Below are positions 1 to 5,413 of a stretch of 5,877 nucleotides of DNA, in pieces. This DNA comes from HK-STAS-PATE-36 sp964610345 (GTDB lineage: Bacteria; Patescibacteriota; Saccharimonadia; Saccharimonadales; JAGQNJ01). Each line of letters opens with the position of its first letter. Position 1 is the first letter of the stretch. Under the pieces are notes generated by a model. That model was not told where the DNA came from. It ran no database searches and saw nothing but the letters and a program-made list of their open reading frames with translations. Position numbers and translations under genes: made by a program. The stretch is taken from contig CAZSVQ010000040.1 of the NCBI GenBank assembly GCA_964610345.1, positions 1 to 5,877 of the forward strand, written 5' to 3'.

Positions 1-1236
1 TCAAGTTCTGTAACAATCTCATTCACAGTGAGTGCAACAGGTAAAAAAGTTACCGCTCTAGTGCAAGCTGCCAGTATGCAGTCTGTCGCCAGCATCGTTA
101 AGCAACAAGGCTTAATTTTAATAGATGTTACACCAGATACTGGCAGTGGCAATGGCTTAATAAGCCGTATCACCAACCGTATCACCACCAAAGATAAAGT
201 TTTGTTTTCCCGCCAACTTGCTACGCTTATTAATGCTGGCTTGCCACTAGTGCAATCCCTCCGTAACGTTTCTGGTCAAACCCAGAATAAAGCACTCCAA
301 GCAATTATCGGCAATATTATTACAGACATAGAGGCGGGTAGCTCATTCTCTAAGGCGTTATCTAAATACCCTAGAGTTTTTAATGAGGTGTTTGTTAGCT
401 TGGTTGCCGCAGGTGAAGCGTCAGGAACGCTAGACAAAGCTCTAGAACGTATAGCTAATCAGCAAGAAAAGGATGCAGAAATTATTAGTAAAATTCGCGG
501 AGCCATGATTTATCCGGCTATCGTTATTGTTGTGATGATTGTAGTGGTTGGTTTTATGATCTTAACTGTCATGCCACAAGTAGAGAAGATATATGCTGAT
601 TTACCTGGCGCCAATTTGCCATTTATCACTGTTGCATTATTAGCAATTTCTAGNNNNNNNNNNTCTAGGTTCGCCACCAAGTATTGGTGGTTGGTTTTAA
701 TCGCTCTAGGCTTGATTATATTCTTTACAACTCGTTGGGCGCGGACCATGGGCGGCAAAGAGGCGATAGATAAGGCTAAAATGAAGGCACCAGTCTTTGG
801 TAAATTATTTACTAAAGTTTATATGGCCCGGTTTTCGCGTACTGGCACCACTCTAGTAGCCAGCGGTGTGCCACTTATTCAGATGTTAGAAATTGTCGCT
901 CGTGCGGTAGATAACGTCCATGTTGAACGCTCTATTAAAAAGGCGATAGAGAAAGTCAAAGGCGGTAAATCATTGTCAGATTCTTTAAAGGGTGACCCAA
1001 ACTTTACAACCCTTGTGCCAGATATGATTCATATAGGTGAAGAATCCGGCTCGCTAGAAGACATGCTTGCCAAAACAGCCGATTATTACGAAAAAGAGGT
1101 AGATAACGAAATCAAGACCATTTCAACCATTATCGAGCCAATTTTAATGGTATTACTCGGTATAGTTGCCTTTACAATTGTTGCCGCAGTATTATTACCG
1201 GTTTACGGCCTTGTTAACCAAACCAATATTGTTTAA
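1..1236 (+). CDS. pilC: Type IV pilus inner-membrane platform protein PilC (5' partial)
   Basis: This is the polytopic inner-membrane platform that couples the pilus ATPases to pilin insertion (PilC/GspF family). Two T2SSF repeats are visible. The first spans about nt 205-570 (FSRQLATLINAGLPL, AAGEASG, then IYPAIV in a membrane segment). The second spans about nt 823-1215 (FSRTGTTLVASGVPL, IGEESG, then IEPILMV in the C-terminal membrane segment). A further membrane segment follows YWW at about nt 680-735. The reading frame is open to the window edge, and the residues before the GTG at 28 (TISFTVSATGKK) match the usual PilC N-terminus. The true start therefore lies upstream and the GTG is probably internal. 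A 10-N gap at 654-663 adds four unknown residues. It keeps frame but is probably artefactual. The gene ends with TAA 93 bp before the pilin gene. The ATPase genes usually found beside pilC are not in view. Confidence 0.93.
   Translation, partial: SSSVTISFTVSATGKKVTALVQAASMQSVASIVKQQGLILIDVTPDTGSGNGLISRITNRITTKDKVLFSRQLATLINAGLPLVQSLRNVSGQTQNKALQAIIGNIITDIEAGSSFSKALSKYPRVFNEVFVSLVAAGEASGTLDKALERIANQQEKDAEIISKIRGAMIYPAIVIVVMIVVVGFMILTVMPQVEKIYADLPGANLPFITVALLAISXXXXSRFATKYWWLVLIALGLIIFFTTRWARTMGGKEAIDKAKMKAPVFGKLFTKVYMARFSRTGTTLVASGVPLIQMLEIVARAVDNVHVERSIKKAIEKVKGGKSLSDSLKGDPNFTTLVPDMIHIGEESGSLEDMLAKTADYYEKEVDNEIKTISTIIEPILMVLLGIVAFTIVAAVLLPVYGLVNQTNIV
654..663. other. Assembly gap (10 N), probably a false gap
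   Basis: Ten Ns interrupt pilC. The five bases before the gap (TCTAG, 649-653) are identical to the five after it (TCTAG, 664-668), as expected when two overlapping contig ends are joined with a fixed-size pad. Removing the Ns and one TCTAG copy deletes 15 nt, keeps the frame and gives LLAISRFATKYWW. This has the spacing between the Ser and the YWW that I recall for PilC proteins. Confidence 0.8.
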
Positions 1237-1255
1237 ACAAACTGTGCATAACTAC

Positions 1256-1284
1256 TTGATTTTTATTTAACATAAGCTTAATAT
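1256..1284 (+). promoter_or_regulatory. Candidate sigma70-type promoter for the pilin gene
   Basis: TTGATT (1256-1261) and TAATAT (1279-1284) are separated by exactly 17 bp. Each matches the consensus at 4 of 6 positions. The predicted start near 1291 gives a leader of about 40 nt ending in the strong Shine-Dalgarno-like AAGGGGG at 1318-1324, five bases before the ATG. An own promoter suits a pilin that must be made in excess over pilC. Three ATAAGC hexamers (1272-1277, 1292-1297, 1299-1304) lie over and just after the -10; their meaning is unknown. Confidence 0.45.
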
Positions 1285-1329
1285 CTTAATCATAAGCAAT
1301 AAGCTTTAAAACACCATAAGGGGGAAACA

Positions 1330-1920
1330 ATGTTACAAAAATATAAAACTAAAAGAGAAGAAGGCTTTACTATAATAGAAGTCTTGATTGTGCTTGCAAT
1401 CGCTGGTTTAATCATCTTGATTGTATTCTTGGCAGTGCCAGCATTACAACGTAACTCACGTAACACTCAACGAAAGAATGACGCAGCTGCTATTGCTAGC
1501 GCAGCTCAAAACGTAGTTAACAATACTAATGGTAATCTACCTAACCAAGTTTCATCTGGCGACGGTGCTACTGCTGATGAAAATGTAGTTAGTATTGGTT
1601 GGGAAAAATCTTCCGGTAATGTTGTTGCTGAAACTGCCAAATTAGGCTTATATCGCTCAGGCGCAACAGCTTCTTGGGGTACTCAAGCTGGCGGAATATT
1701 TATTGTAGCAAACCCAACTTCAGTGCCTACTGTAAATCCTGGTGCTGTTGGGTCTGAATCTGCAACAAGTGTGAGTAGGGAGTCTGTAACAATTGTTACA
1801 GGGTATAAATGCGACACTTCAAATACTGGTCTCGATTCTGCAAGATCACCACGATCTATATCTATAATTTACGTCGTAGAAGCAGCTAATGGTAATGGCG
1901 CAATACAATGCACGAGCTAA
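1330..1920 (+). CDS. Type IV pilin, probable major subunit
   Basis: The 196-residue prepilin has a 12-residue charged leader (MLQKYKTKREEG) followed by FTIIEVLIVLAIAGLIILIV. PilD would cut after Gly12, leaving Phe+1 and the conserved Glu+5 (residue 17), with the hydrophobic N-helix at about residues 13-40. The rest is Gly/Ser/Asn/Thr-rich and globular. The only two cysteines are near the C-terminus (Cys161 and Cys194), the expected arrangement for a disulfide-bounded D-region. The ATG at 1330 is fixed by AAGGGGG five bases upstream. I call it the major pilin because it has its own promoter candidate, the strongest RBS in the window, and a position directly after pilC. Expression data are absent, so a minor role remains possible. 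Its TAA stop abuts the left hairpin of the HUH module, but the protein looks complete. Confidence 0.88.
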   Translation: MLQKYKTKREEGFTIIEVLIVLAIAGLIILIVFLAVPALQRNSRNTQRKNDAAAIASAAQNVVNNTNGNLPNQVSSGDGATADENVVSIGWEKSSGNVVAETAKLGLYRSGATASWGTQAGGIFIVANPTSVPTVNPGAVGSESATSVSRESVTIVTGYKCDTSNTGLDSARSPRSISIIYVVEAANGNGAIQCTS

Positions 1921-1939
1921 GAGGACAGTCCTCCTAAAA
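1920..1939 (+). repeat. Left flanking hairpin of the HUH module
   Basis: GAGGAC-A-GTCCTC (1921-1933) is a perfect palindrome, realistically a 5-bp stem with a CAG loop, followed by CTAAAA. With the preceding A it reads AGAGG-ACA-GTCCTC-C-TAAAA. This matches the right-hand hairpin at all positions except the three loop bases and one extra C. It begins at the last base of the pilin TAA stop codon. No T-run follows, so it is not an intrinsic terminator. Confidence 0.7.
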
Positions 1940-1949
1940 CCAAAAAAGA

Positions 1950-1978
1950 TTGTGTAGTATTTACGGCTAGGGTATCAT
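1950..1978 (+). promoter_or_regulatory. Candidate promoter of the HUH transposase gene
   Basis: TTGTGT (1950-1955, 3 of 6) and TATCAT (1973-1978, 5 of 6) are 17 bp apart. A start seven bases past the -10 falls at 1985, the A of the ATG, predicting a leaderless transcript. The -10 lies inside the long dyad at 1961-1998. Without mapped transcripts this is a candidate only. Confidence 0.4.
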
Positions 1979-1998
1979 CATGATATGCCTAGCCGTAA
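1961..1998. promoter_or_regulatory. Long inverted repeat over transposase promoter and start codon
   Basis: TTACGGCTAGG (1961-1971) is perfectly complementary to CCTAGCCGTAA (1988-1998). Inside it, TATCAT (1973-1978) pairs with ATGATA (1980-1985) around a central C at 1979. The only interruption is G1972 opposite TG at 1986-1987. In total 17 base pairs form around one centre. The dyad covers the putative -10 and the ATG at 1985 and enters the first four to five codons. It could be an operator for autoregulation, a single-strand hairpin bound by the HUH protein, or an RNA hairpin hiding the start codon in read-through pilin mRNA. Confidence 0.75.
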
Positions 1999-2608
1999 TG
2001 CTTTAAAGATAGATGTTGCCGACAGCTATTATCACATTTACGCACGTGGTCATAGCCGTGCCAAGATCTTCTTGGATGAAGCAGATTACAAATATTTTAT
2101 AAAACTATTCCAACGTTATCTTTCAAAAGAACCATCACAAAATAAACAAGGTAACATATACCCACATTTGTATAAAAAATTAGAATTACTCTGTTACTGC
2201 TTGATGGAAAACCACTTTCACTTACTTATTTACCAAAAAGACGAAGGCGCTATGACACTACTGATGAGGGGAATAATGGCTAGCTACTCTCGTTACTTTA
2301 ACCACAAGTACAATAAAAGTGGGGCATTGTTTGAGTCACGATATAAAGCGTCCATGATAAGTGAGCAAAGTTACCTAGAGCACATTTCGCGTTATATTCA
2401 TTTGAACCGTAAACAGTGGCAAGATAGTGAATACTCAAGCATTAAGTATTATTTAACAGATCAAAAAGAAGATTGGCTAAATCCAAATAAAATTCTGGGA
2501 TTATTTAATAACAGAGAAGAGTATCGTCAGTTTGTAGCAGACTACCAAGAAAACCAAAACATGCTAGATGAGCTAAAATACGAGCTCGCAAACAATATTA
2601 CACCATAA
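1985..2608 (+). CDS. Y1 (HUH) transposase, REP-associated tyrosine transposase type
   Basis: The 207-residue protein belongs to the Y1_Tnp superfamily, single-strand DNA nucleases that cut hairpin-flanked DNA through a 5'-phosphotyrosine link. The N-terminus (YYHIYARGHSRAKIFLDEAD, residues 15-34) is the typical first strand and helix. The metal-binding HUH motif is His77-Phe-His79 in LMENHFHLLIY. A helix with SYSRYFNHKYNKSGALFESRY follows at residues 100-120. The likely nucleophile is Tyr137 in ISRYIHLNR, aligned with the DYIYINP tract of E. coli TnpA-REP. The usual Asn-Pro after it is Asn-Arg here. The C-terminal tract with YSSIKYYL and WLNPNKILGLF is also typical of this family. Length and key residues suggest an intact enzyme. 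No in-frame alternative start precedes the ATG at 1985 and no good Shine-Dalgarno is present. No accessory TnpB/IscB-like gene accompanies it. Confidence 0.9.
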   Translation: MPSRNALKIDVADSYYHIYARGHSRAKIFLDEADYKYFIKLFQRYLSKEPSQNKQGNIYPHLYKKLELLCYCLMENHFHLLIYQKDEGAMTLLMRGIMASYSRYFNHKYNKSGALFESRYKASMISEQSYLEHISRYIHLNRKQWQDSEYSSIKYYLTDQKEDWLNPNKILGLFNNREEYRQFVADYQENQNMLDELKYELANNITP

Positions 2609-2615
2609 AAACCCA

Positions 2616-2640
2616 CTTTTAGAGGTACGTCCTCTAAAAG
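2616..2640 (+). repeat. Right flanking hairpin of the HUH module
   Basis: CTTTTAGAGG (2616-2625) and CCTCTAAAAG (2631-2640) form a perfect 10-bp stem with loop TACGT. The core AGAGG-TAC-GTCCTC-TAAAA matches the left hairpin apart from the three loop bases and one C. It starts eight bases after the transposase stop. GC-poor outer stem and no downstream T-run (AGCGGAAG follows) argue against a + strand terminator. Because the unit is nearly palindromic, direct and inverted orientation relative to the left copy fit equally well. Confidence 0.75.
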
Positions 2641-2667
2641 AGCGGAAGTCAGGTATTATATATGTAA

Positions 2668-3456
2668 ATGGTATTGGTTATTTTTATTTTTGGATTGATT
2701 TTCGGGAGTTTTATTAATGCTTTGGTATGGCGAGTCCATGCAAAGCGTAAGTGGTGGGGTAGTGAACGCTCAATTTGCCCTCGCTGTAAACATGTTTTAA
2801 GTGCCAAAAATTTAGTACCGGTGTTGAGCTGGGTTAGCCTAAAAGGTAGGTGCCGTTACTGCAAAAAACCAATCTCGGTTCAGTATCCGTTAGTAGAACT
2901 TTTTACAGCTGGTTTGTTTGCGTTTTCGTACATTTTTTGGCCAGTTGCCTTCACGCCAATTATAATCGCAGCATTCGTGGTCTGGCTGTTTATTTTAATA
3001 TTACTTGTCGCACTTTTTGTATACGACATAAAGTGGTTTAAATTACCAAACATTATGGTGGCAACACTTACGGTGGCTACTGTAATGTTTGTATTTTTAT
3101 ACAACGTACCGTTCAACGCTGTCACTTTATTAACGGCAATAGCTGGAGGGGTGGTATTTTTTGGATTGTTTTGGGGGATATTCCGAATATCTGGTGGAAA
3201 CTGGATTGGCGGTGGCGATGTCAAAATGGCCTTTGCGCTAGGGTTGATTGTTGGGTCCGTTCAAAAAGTTCTTTTGACAATCTTTATAGCATCACTTATA
3301 GGCATAGCCTTTTCTTTGCCATCGCTAGCCAATAAAAAACTTGATATGAAATCTAAAATTCCATTTGGGCCATGTCTGATTTTGGCTACAATATTAGTAT
3401 TTTTATTTGGTCAACAAATTATTGATTGGTATGTGCGTAAAATACTGTACGTTTAA
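2668..3456 (+). CDS. pilD: Prepilin peptidase PilD (A24 family)
   Basis: This 262-residue polytopic aspartyl protease cuts class III leaders of prepilins in the inner membrane and normally N-methylates the new N-terminus. The N-terminal segment FIFGLIFGSFINALVWRVH is the family hallmark. Two CxxC pairs (Cys37/Cys40 and Cys62/Cys65) form the cytoplasmic zinc-binding DiS_P_DiS domain, followed by ISVQYPLVELF. Catalytic aspartates are Asp120 in YDIKWFKLPN and Asp184 in GGGDVKMAFALG. The C-terminal KIPFGPCL tract is also typical. Both halves are present, so methylation is plausible. A TAA directly precedes the ATG at 2668, which excludes a longer form. The Shine-Dalgarno is weak (AGG 14 bases upstream). 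A TATTAT at 2654-2659 may drive a near-leaderless transcript. It should serve all five pilins in this window. Confidence 0.95.
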   Translation: MVLVIFIFGLIFGSFINALVWRVHAKRKWWGSERSICPRCKHVLSAKNLVPVLSWVSLKGRCRYCKKPISVQYPLVELFTAGLFAFSYIFWPVAFTPIIIAAFVVWLFILILLVALFVYDIKWFKLPNIMVATLTVATVMFVFLYNVPFNAVTLLTAIAGGVVFFGLFWGIFRISGGNWIGGGDVKMAFALGLIVGSVQKVLLTIFIASLIGIAFSLPSLANKKLDMKSKIPFGPCLILATILVFLFGQQIIDWYVRKILYV

Positions 3457-3467
3457 AACAACGCTTA

Positions 3468-3476
3468 TGCTATAAT
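3468..3476 (+). promoter_or_regulatory. Extended -10 promoter, probably leaderless, for the first minor pilin
   Basis: TGCTATAAT (3468-3476) is a perfect TGnTATAAT extended -10 element. No credible -35 is present at 16-18 bp spacing, which extended -10 promoters tolerate. The expected initiation point, seven bases past the hexamer, is 3483, the A of the ATG. There is no Shine-Dalgarno between them. This favours ATG 3483 over the TTG at 3477, which would be upstream of the transcript start. It would drive the whole minor pilin block. Confidence 0.6.
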
Positions 3477-3482
3477 TTGGCT

Positions 3483-4313
3483 ATGATTCACGACCTTCGT
3501 CGTCACACTAGTGGTTTCACTATATTAGAAACAATAATTGTACTAACAGTAACAATCGCTTTGCTTGGTAGTACACTGGTACTATTTCAGCAAAGGGTCC
3601 CACGTACCCAGTTTATTAAGGCTGTTAATGAGCTAAATACACAAATTACCGATGTTGCAAGTCAAGTTGCAGCCGGTAATTACCCAACTTCGAACAATTT
3701 TAGCTGTGATGTTGATGTCAATGGTGTTCCAGTGCTTAACCCTGGTACTTCAGAGCAAGGTACAAATCAAAATTGTATTTTTGTTGGCCAAGCAATAAAG
3801 TTTGGCAAAGCTAGCGCTGTTACTTGTACTAATCCAGGTGTGGAATGTGATGATCTAAAGGTGTTTACAATTTTTGGCAACCGCACAGGTGACGATCTTG
3901 TTGGTGCGAAGCCTCAAATTAGCAGTGTTTATGCTAATCAAAGTTATAAAAATGGCTTTGGCTTAAGCGTAACTAAAATTAAACCTAATAATGCCTCAGC
4001 AGACGTCTATTCTGGTGTGGCATATACATTGTCTTTTGGTTCTGGTGAGGTAGCTGGCAACCGCATAGGGCCGTCTCAGGTAGCAATTAATCCTATATTA
4101 GGAAGTGTTAATGATACTGAATCCACATTTGTGAGCAATTTTGGACCTGCAAGTTTACAGACTGCACCTTCACAAGGCATACTAGTTTGTCTTAAAAGTG
4201 GCACAACAGATCAGCGTGCAGTTATAATTTTGGGCGCTGATGGAAACCCAAGTAGTGTTGAAATGGTTATTGTTAACAATACAGAATGGGGTAGTACTTA
4301 CGGATGTTTATAA
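3483..4313 (+). CDS. Minor pilin, FimU/GspH-like position, six cysteines
   Basis: The 276-residue prepilin has an 11-residue leader (MIHDLRRHTSG), then FTILETIIVLTVTIALLGSTLVLF. Cleavage after Gly11 leaves Phe+1 and Glu+5 (residue 16). It is clearly larger than the other pilins here. Six cysteines (75, 98, 115, 122, 236, 275) could form three disulfides. CIFVGQAIKFG (98-108) resembles the segment of GspH/FimT-type pseudopilins after the N-helix, but I rely mainly on gene order: it is first of four, where fimU or gspH normally sits. The ATG at 3483 is preferred over TTG 3477 because of the extended -10 that places initiation on the ATG. Its last ten bases overlap the next gene. Exact tip role is inference. 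Confidence 0.85.
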   Translation: MIHDLRRHTSGFTILETIIVLTVTIALLGSTLVLFQQRVPRTQFIKAVNELNTQITDVASQVAAGNYPTSNNFSCDVDVNGVPVLNPGTSEQGTNQNCIFVGQAIKFGKASAVTCTNPGVECDDLKVFTIFGNRTGDDLVGAKPQISSVYANQSYKNGFGLSVTKIKPNNASADVYSGVAYTLSFGSGEVAGNRIGPSQVAINPILGSVNDTESTFVSNFGPASLQTAPSQGILVCLKSGTTDQRAVIILGADGNPSSVEMVIVNNTEWGSTYGCL

Positions 4314-4792
4314 AAGCTATTAAAAACCAAAGAGGCGATACAATAATAGAAGTGATGATTGCACTATCGGTTTTAATGGTTATTATTGTTGGTGGATACT
4401 CAATTGCTACTCGTAGCTTAAACGGTGTGCGTATTGCCCAAGAACGTAGTGAAGCTTCAAAGATTGCCGAGGGTCAGCTAGAAGCAATAAACGAACGCAT
4501 TGCTGCCGCTGGTGGTAACTTTAGTGTTGTACGTGATAATTCTTCCCCTAGGGGTAATTTTGCTAGAAATGATTTTTGCGTTAATGATTTTGGCAACGCA
4601 GTTGACGGATCTGACGCTGCCTGTACAGTCAGTAATTTATACCACATTAAAATAGATACAGATGACACAGCAGTAATAGATTCTGCCACTAATCAAAAAA
4701 ATTATAAATATAGTGTAGTGGTCACTTGGGATAAATCTGGTGGCGGCACTCAAGAACGCGTCGAAATGGTGGGAAGGTTTGTATTAAAATGA
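4304..4792 (+). CDS. Minor pilin, PilV/GspI-like
   Basis: The 162-residue prepilin has an 11-residue leader MFIKAIKNQRG followed by DTIIEVMIALSVLMVIIVGG. Asp replaces the usual Phe at +1 and Glu+5 (residue 16) is kept; GDTIIE is a pattern I associate with PilV-type proteins of Patescibacteria. The segment RSEASKIAEGQLEAI (48-62) after the N-helix is typical of PilV/GspI proteins. Two cysteines (92, 107) may form one disulfide. The start overlaps the previous stop by 10 nt, and GGGG at 4288-4291 is 12 bases upstream, so translational coupling is likely. It probably joins the minor pilin tip complex that primes pilus assembly. Confidence 0.87.
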   Translation: MFIKAIKNQRGDTIIEVMIALSVLMVIIVGGYSIATRSLNGVRIAQERSEASKIAEGQLEAINERIAAAGGNFSVVRDNSSPRGNFARNDFCVNDFGNAVDGSDAACTVSNLYHIKIDTDDTAVIDSATNQKNYKYSVVVTWDKSGGGTQERVEMVGRFVLK

Positions 4793-5379
4793 GTAACTTA
4801 AAGACGGATCAAAATGCTTTTACTATTATAGAACTTTTAATTGCATCTGCTGTGTTTACGGTTGTGATTTTGGGGGCAAGTGTAGCAATCGTGCAGATGG
4901 GCCGGCTTTATTATAAAGGTATTTTAACCTCAAAAACTCAAACTGCTACCAGGGCGCTAATAGAGTCTATTTCTAGACCAATTCAGTACGATGGCAGCGA
5001 TGTTGGTAAGATTAGTGGCCCTGATAATAAATTATGTGTTGGCACAGACCGTTACACGTACCAGTTAAATGTACAGAAAACTACAGCAAACCACGTAATA
5101 GTTAAAGATAAAATTAGTACGCCGAGTAATTGCGGCACAAGTCCTCCTTCATCAGACCAAAAAGATATGTTAGGTAATGGCATGCGTATAACAAAATTAG
5201 ATGTAAACCAAGTTCCATCAATACCAAAACTTTATAATGTCGAAGTTACAGTAATTTATGGCGAAGATGACGACATTGACCTAACAGCTTCTCCTGAACC
5301 TGTTTGTAAAAGTGACCCAAGTAGTAGCCAGTGGTGTAGCAAAGTAACTTATAAAACAAAAGTATTTGTACGTAGGTAA
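4789..5379 (+). CDS. Minor pilin, PilW/GspJ-like, with Ala at -1
   Basis: The 196-residue prepilin begins MSNLKTDQNA, then FTIIELLIASAVFTVVILGA. The residue before the cleavage site is Ala10, not the near-universal Gly. Phe+1 and Glu+5 (residue 15) are intact. After the N-helix comes TRALIESISRPIQYDG (54-69), the tract expected in PilW/GspJ-like proteins. Four cysteines (83, 115, 173, 183) allow two disulfides. The ATG overlaps the previous TGA stop (ATGA), with GGGAAGG at 4771-4777, eleven bases upstream, as a Shine-Dalgarno. It is third in the minor pilin block. If processing by PilD is slow, this subunit might be held back in the membrane, but that is speculation. Confidence 0.86.
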   Translation: MSNLKTDQNAFTIIELLIASAVFTVVILGASVAIVQMGRLYYKGILTSKTQTATRALIESISRPIQYDGSDVGKISGPDNKLCVGTDRYTYQLNVQKTTANHVIVKDKISTPSNCGTSPPSSDQKDMLGNGMRITKLDVNQVPSIPKLYNVEVTVIYGEDDDIDLTASPEPVCKSDPSSSQWCSKVTYKTKVFVRR

Positions 5380-5394
5380 AAATAAGGTATCATA
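5366..5394 (+). promoter_or_regulatory. Candidate promoter for the PilX-like gene
   Basis: TTGTAC (5366-5371) and TATCAT (5389-5394) are 17 bp apart. The arrangement closely resembles the transposase promoter candidate (TTGT, 17-bp spacer, GGTATCAT). The expected start near 5401 excludes the ATG at 5396 and leaves a 13-nt leader before the ATG at 5414. The -35 is poor (3 of 6), and read-through from upstream is equally possible. Confidence 0.35.
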
Positions 5395-5401
5395 TATGCA
5401 T

Positions 5402-5410
5402 AAGCGGGAA
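5402..5410 (+). promoter_or_regulatory. Ribosome binding site deciding the PilX-like start
   Basis: ATAAGCGGGAACAAATG ending at 5416 is almost the same as the pilin leader ATAAGGGGGAAACAATG ending at 1332. The purine block AAGCGGGAA is four to five bases before the ATG at 5414. This supports 5414 over the in-frame ATG at 5396 and TTG at 5366. Confidence 0.55.
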
Positions 5411-5413
5411 CAA

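Larger units (their letters stand above)
1920..2640 (+). mobile_element. REP/RAYT-like HUH transposase module
   Basis: A single Y1 transposase gene (1985-2608) sits between two near-identical hairpin repeats (1920-1939 and 2616-2640) within the pilus locus, between the pilin gene and pilD. IS200/IS605 elements and REP-associated tyrosine transposases use such imperfect palindromes as recognition sites and make no terminal inverted repeats or target duplications; none is seen here. The boundaries given are those of the hairpins, and the true ends could lie a few bases outside. Whether the module is mobile or a resident domesticated unit cannot be told from one copy. Confidence 0.6.

Noticed and set aside
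28..30. GTG as the start of pilC
   Set aside because: The frame is open to the window edge and the preceding residues (TISFTVS) belong to the conserved PilC N-terminus; there is no Shine-Dalgarno before it.
1371..1376. TATAAT inside the pilin gene as an internal promoter
   Set aside because: It is produced by the codons for Thr-Ile-Ile-Glu in the conserved cleavage site, and similar bases recur in the other pilin genes for the same reason.
1921..1933. Left hairpin as the intrinsic terminator of the pilin gene
   Set aside because: The stem is short and followed by CTAAAACC, with no T-run; its match to the hairpin on the other side of the transposase explains it better.
2616..2640. Right hairpin as the transposase terminator
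   Set aside because: No T-run follows on the + strand. On the - strand it is followed by TGGGTTTTT, but no - strand gene exists to terminate.
1920..2640. CRISPR-like or TnpB/omega RNA system
   Set aside because: Only two repeat copies about 700 bp apart, no spacers, and no RuvC-like nuclease gene next to the HUH transposase.
2880..3224. Minus-strand open frames, for example opposite pilD
   Set aside because: They lie wholly opposite well-supported genes, match no family I recognise and have low-complexity composition; they are shadows.
3477..3479. TTG start for the first minor pilin
   Set aside because: It would lie upstream of the predicted transcription start, and ATG 3483 is two codons later with normal leader length.
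4790..4792. TGA read as an amino acid (code 25 of some Patescibacteria)
   Set aside because: Here TGA ends the PilV-like gene in a standard ATGA overlap, read-through meets TAA three codons later, and no gene has an internal TGA.
5141..5147. Third copy of the GTCCTCC half of the module hairpin
   Set aside because: No complementary AGAGG arm is nearby and it lies in coding sequence of the PilW-like gene; chance match.
5396..5398. ATG 5396 as the PilX-like start
   Set aside because: It would give an 18-residue leader, unlike the 10-12 of the other pilins here, and lacks the RBS that precedes ATG 5414. It remains a possibility if translation comes from a longer mRNA.
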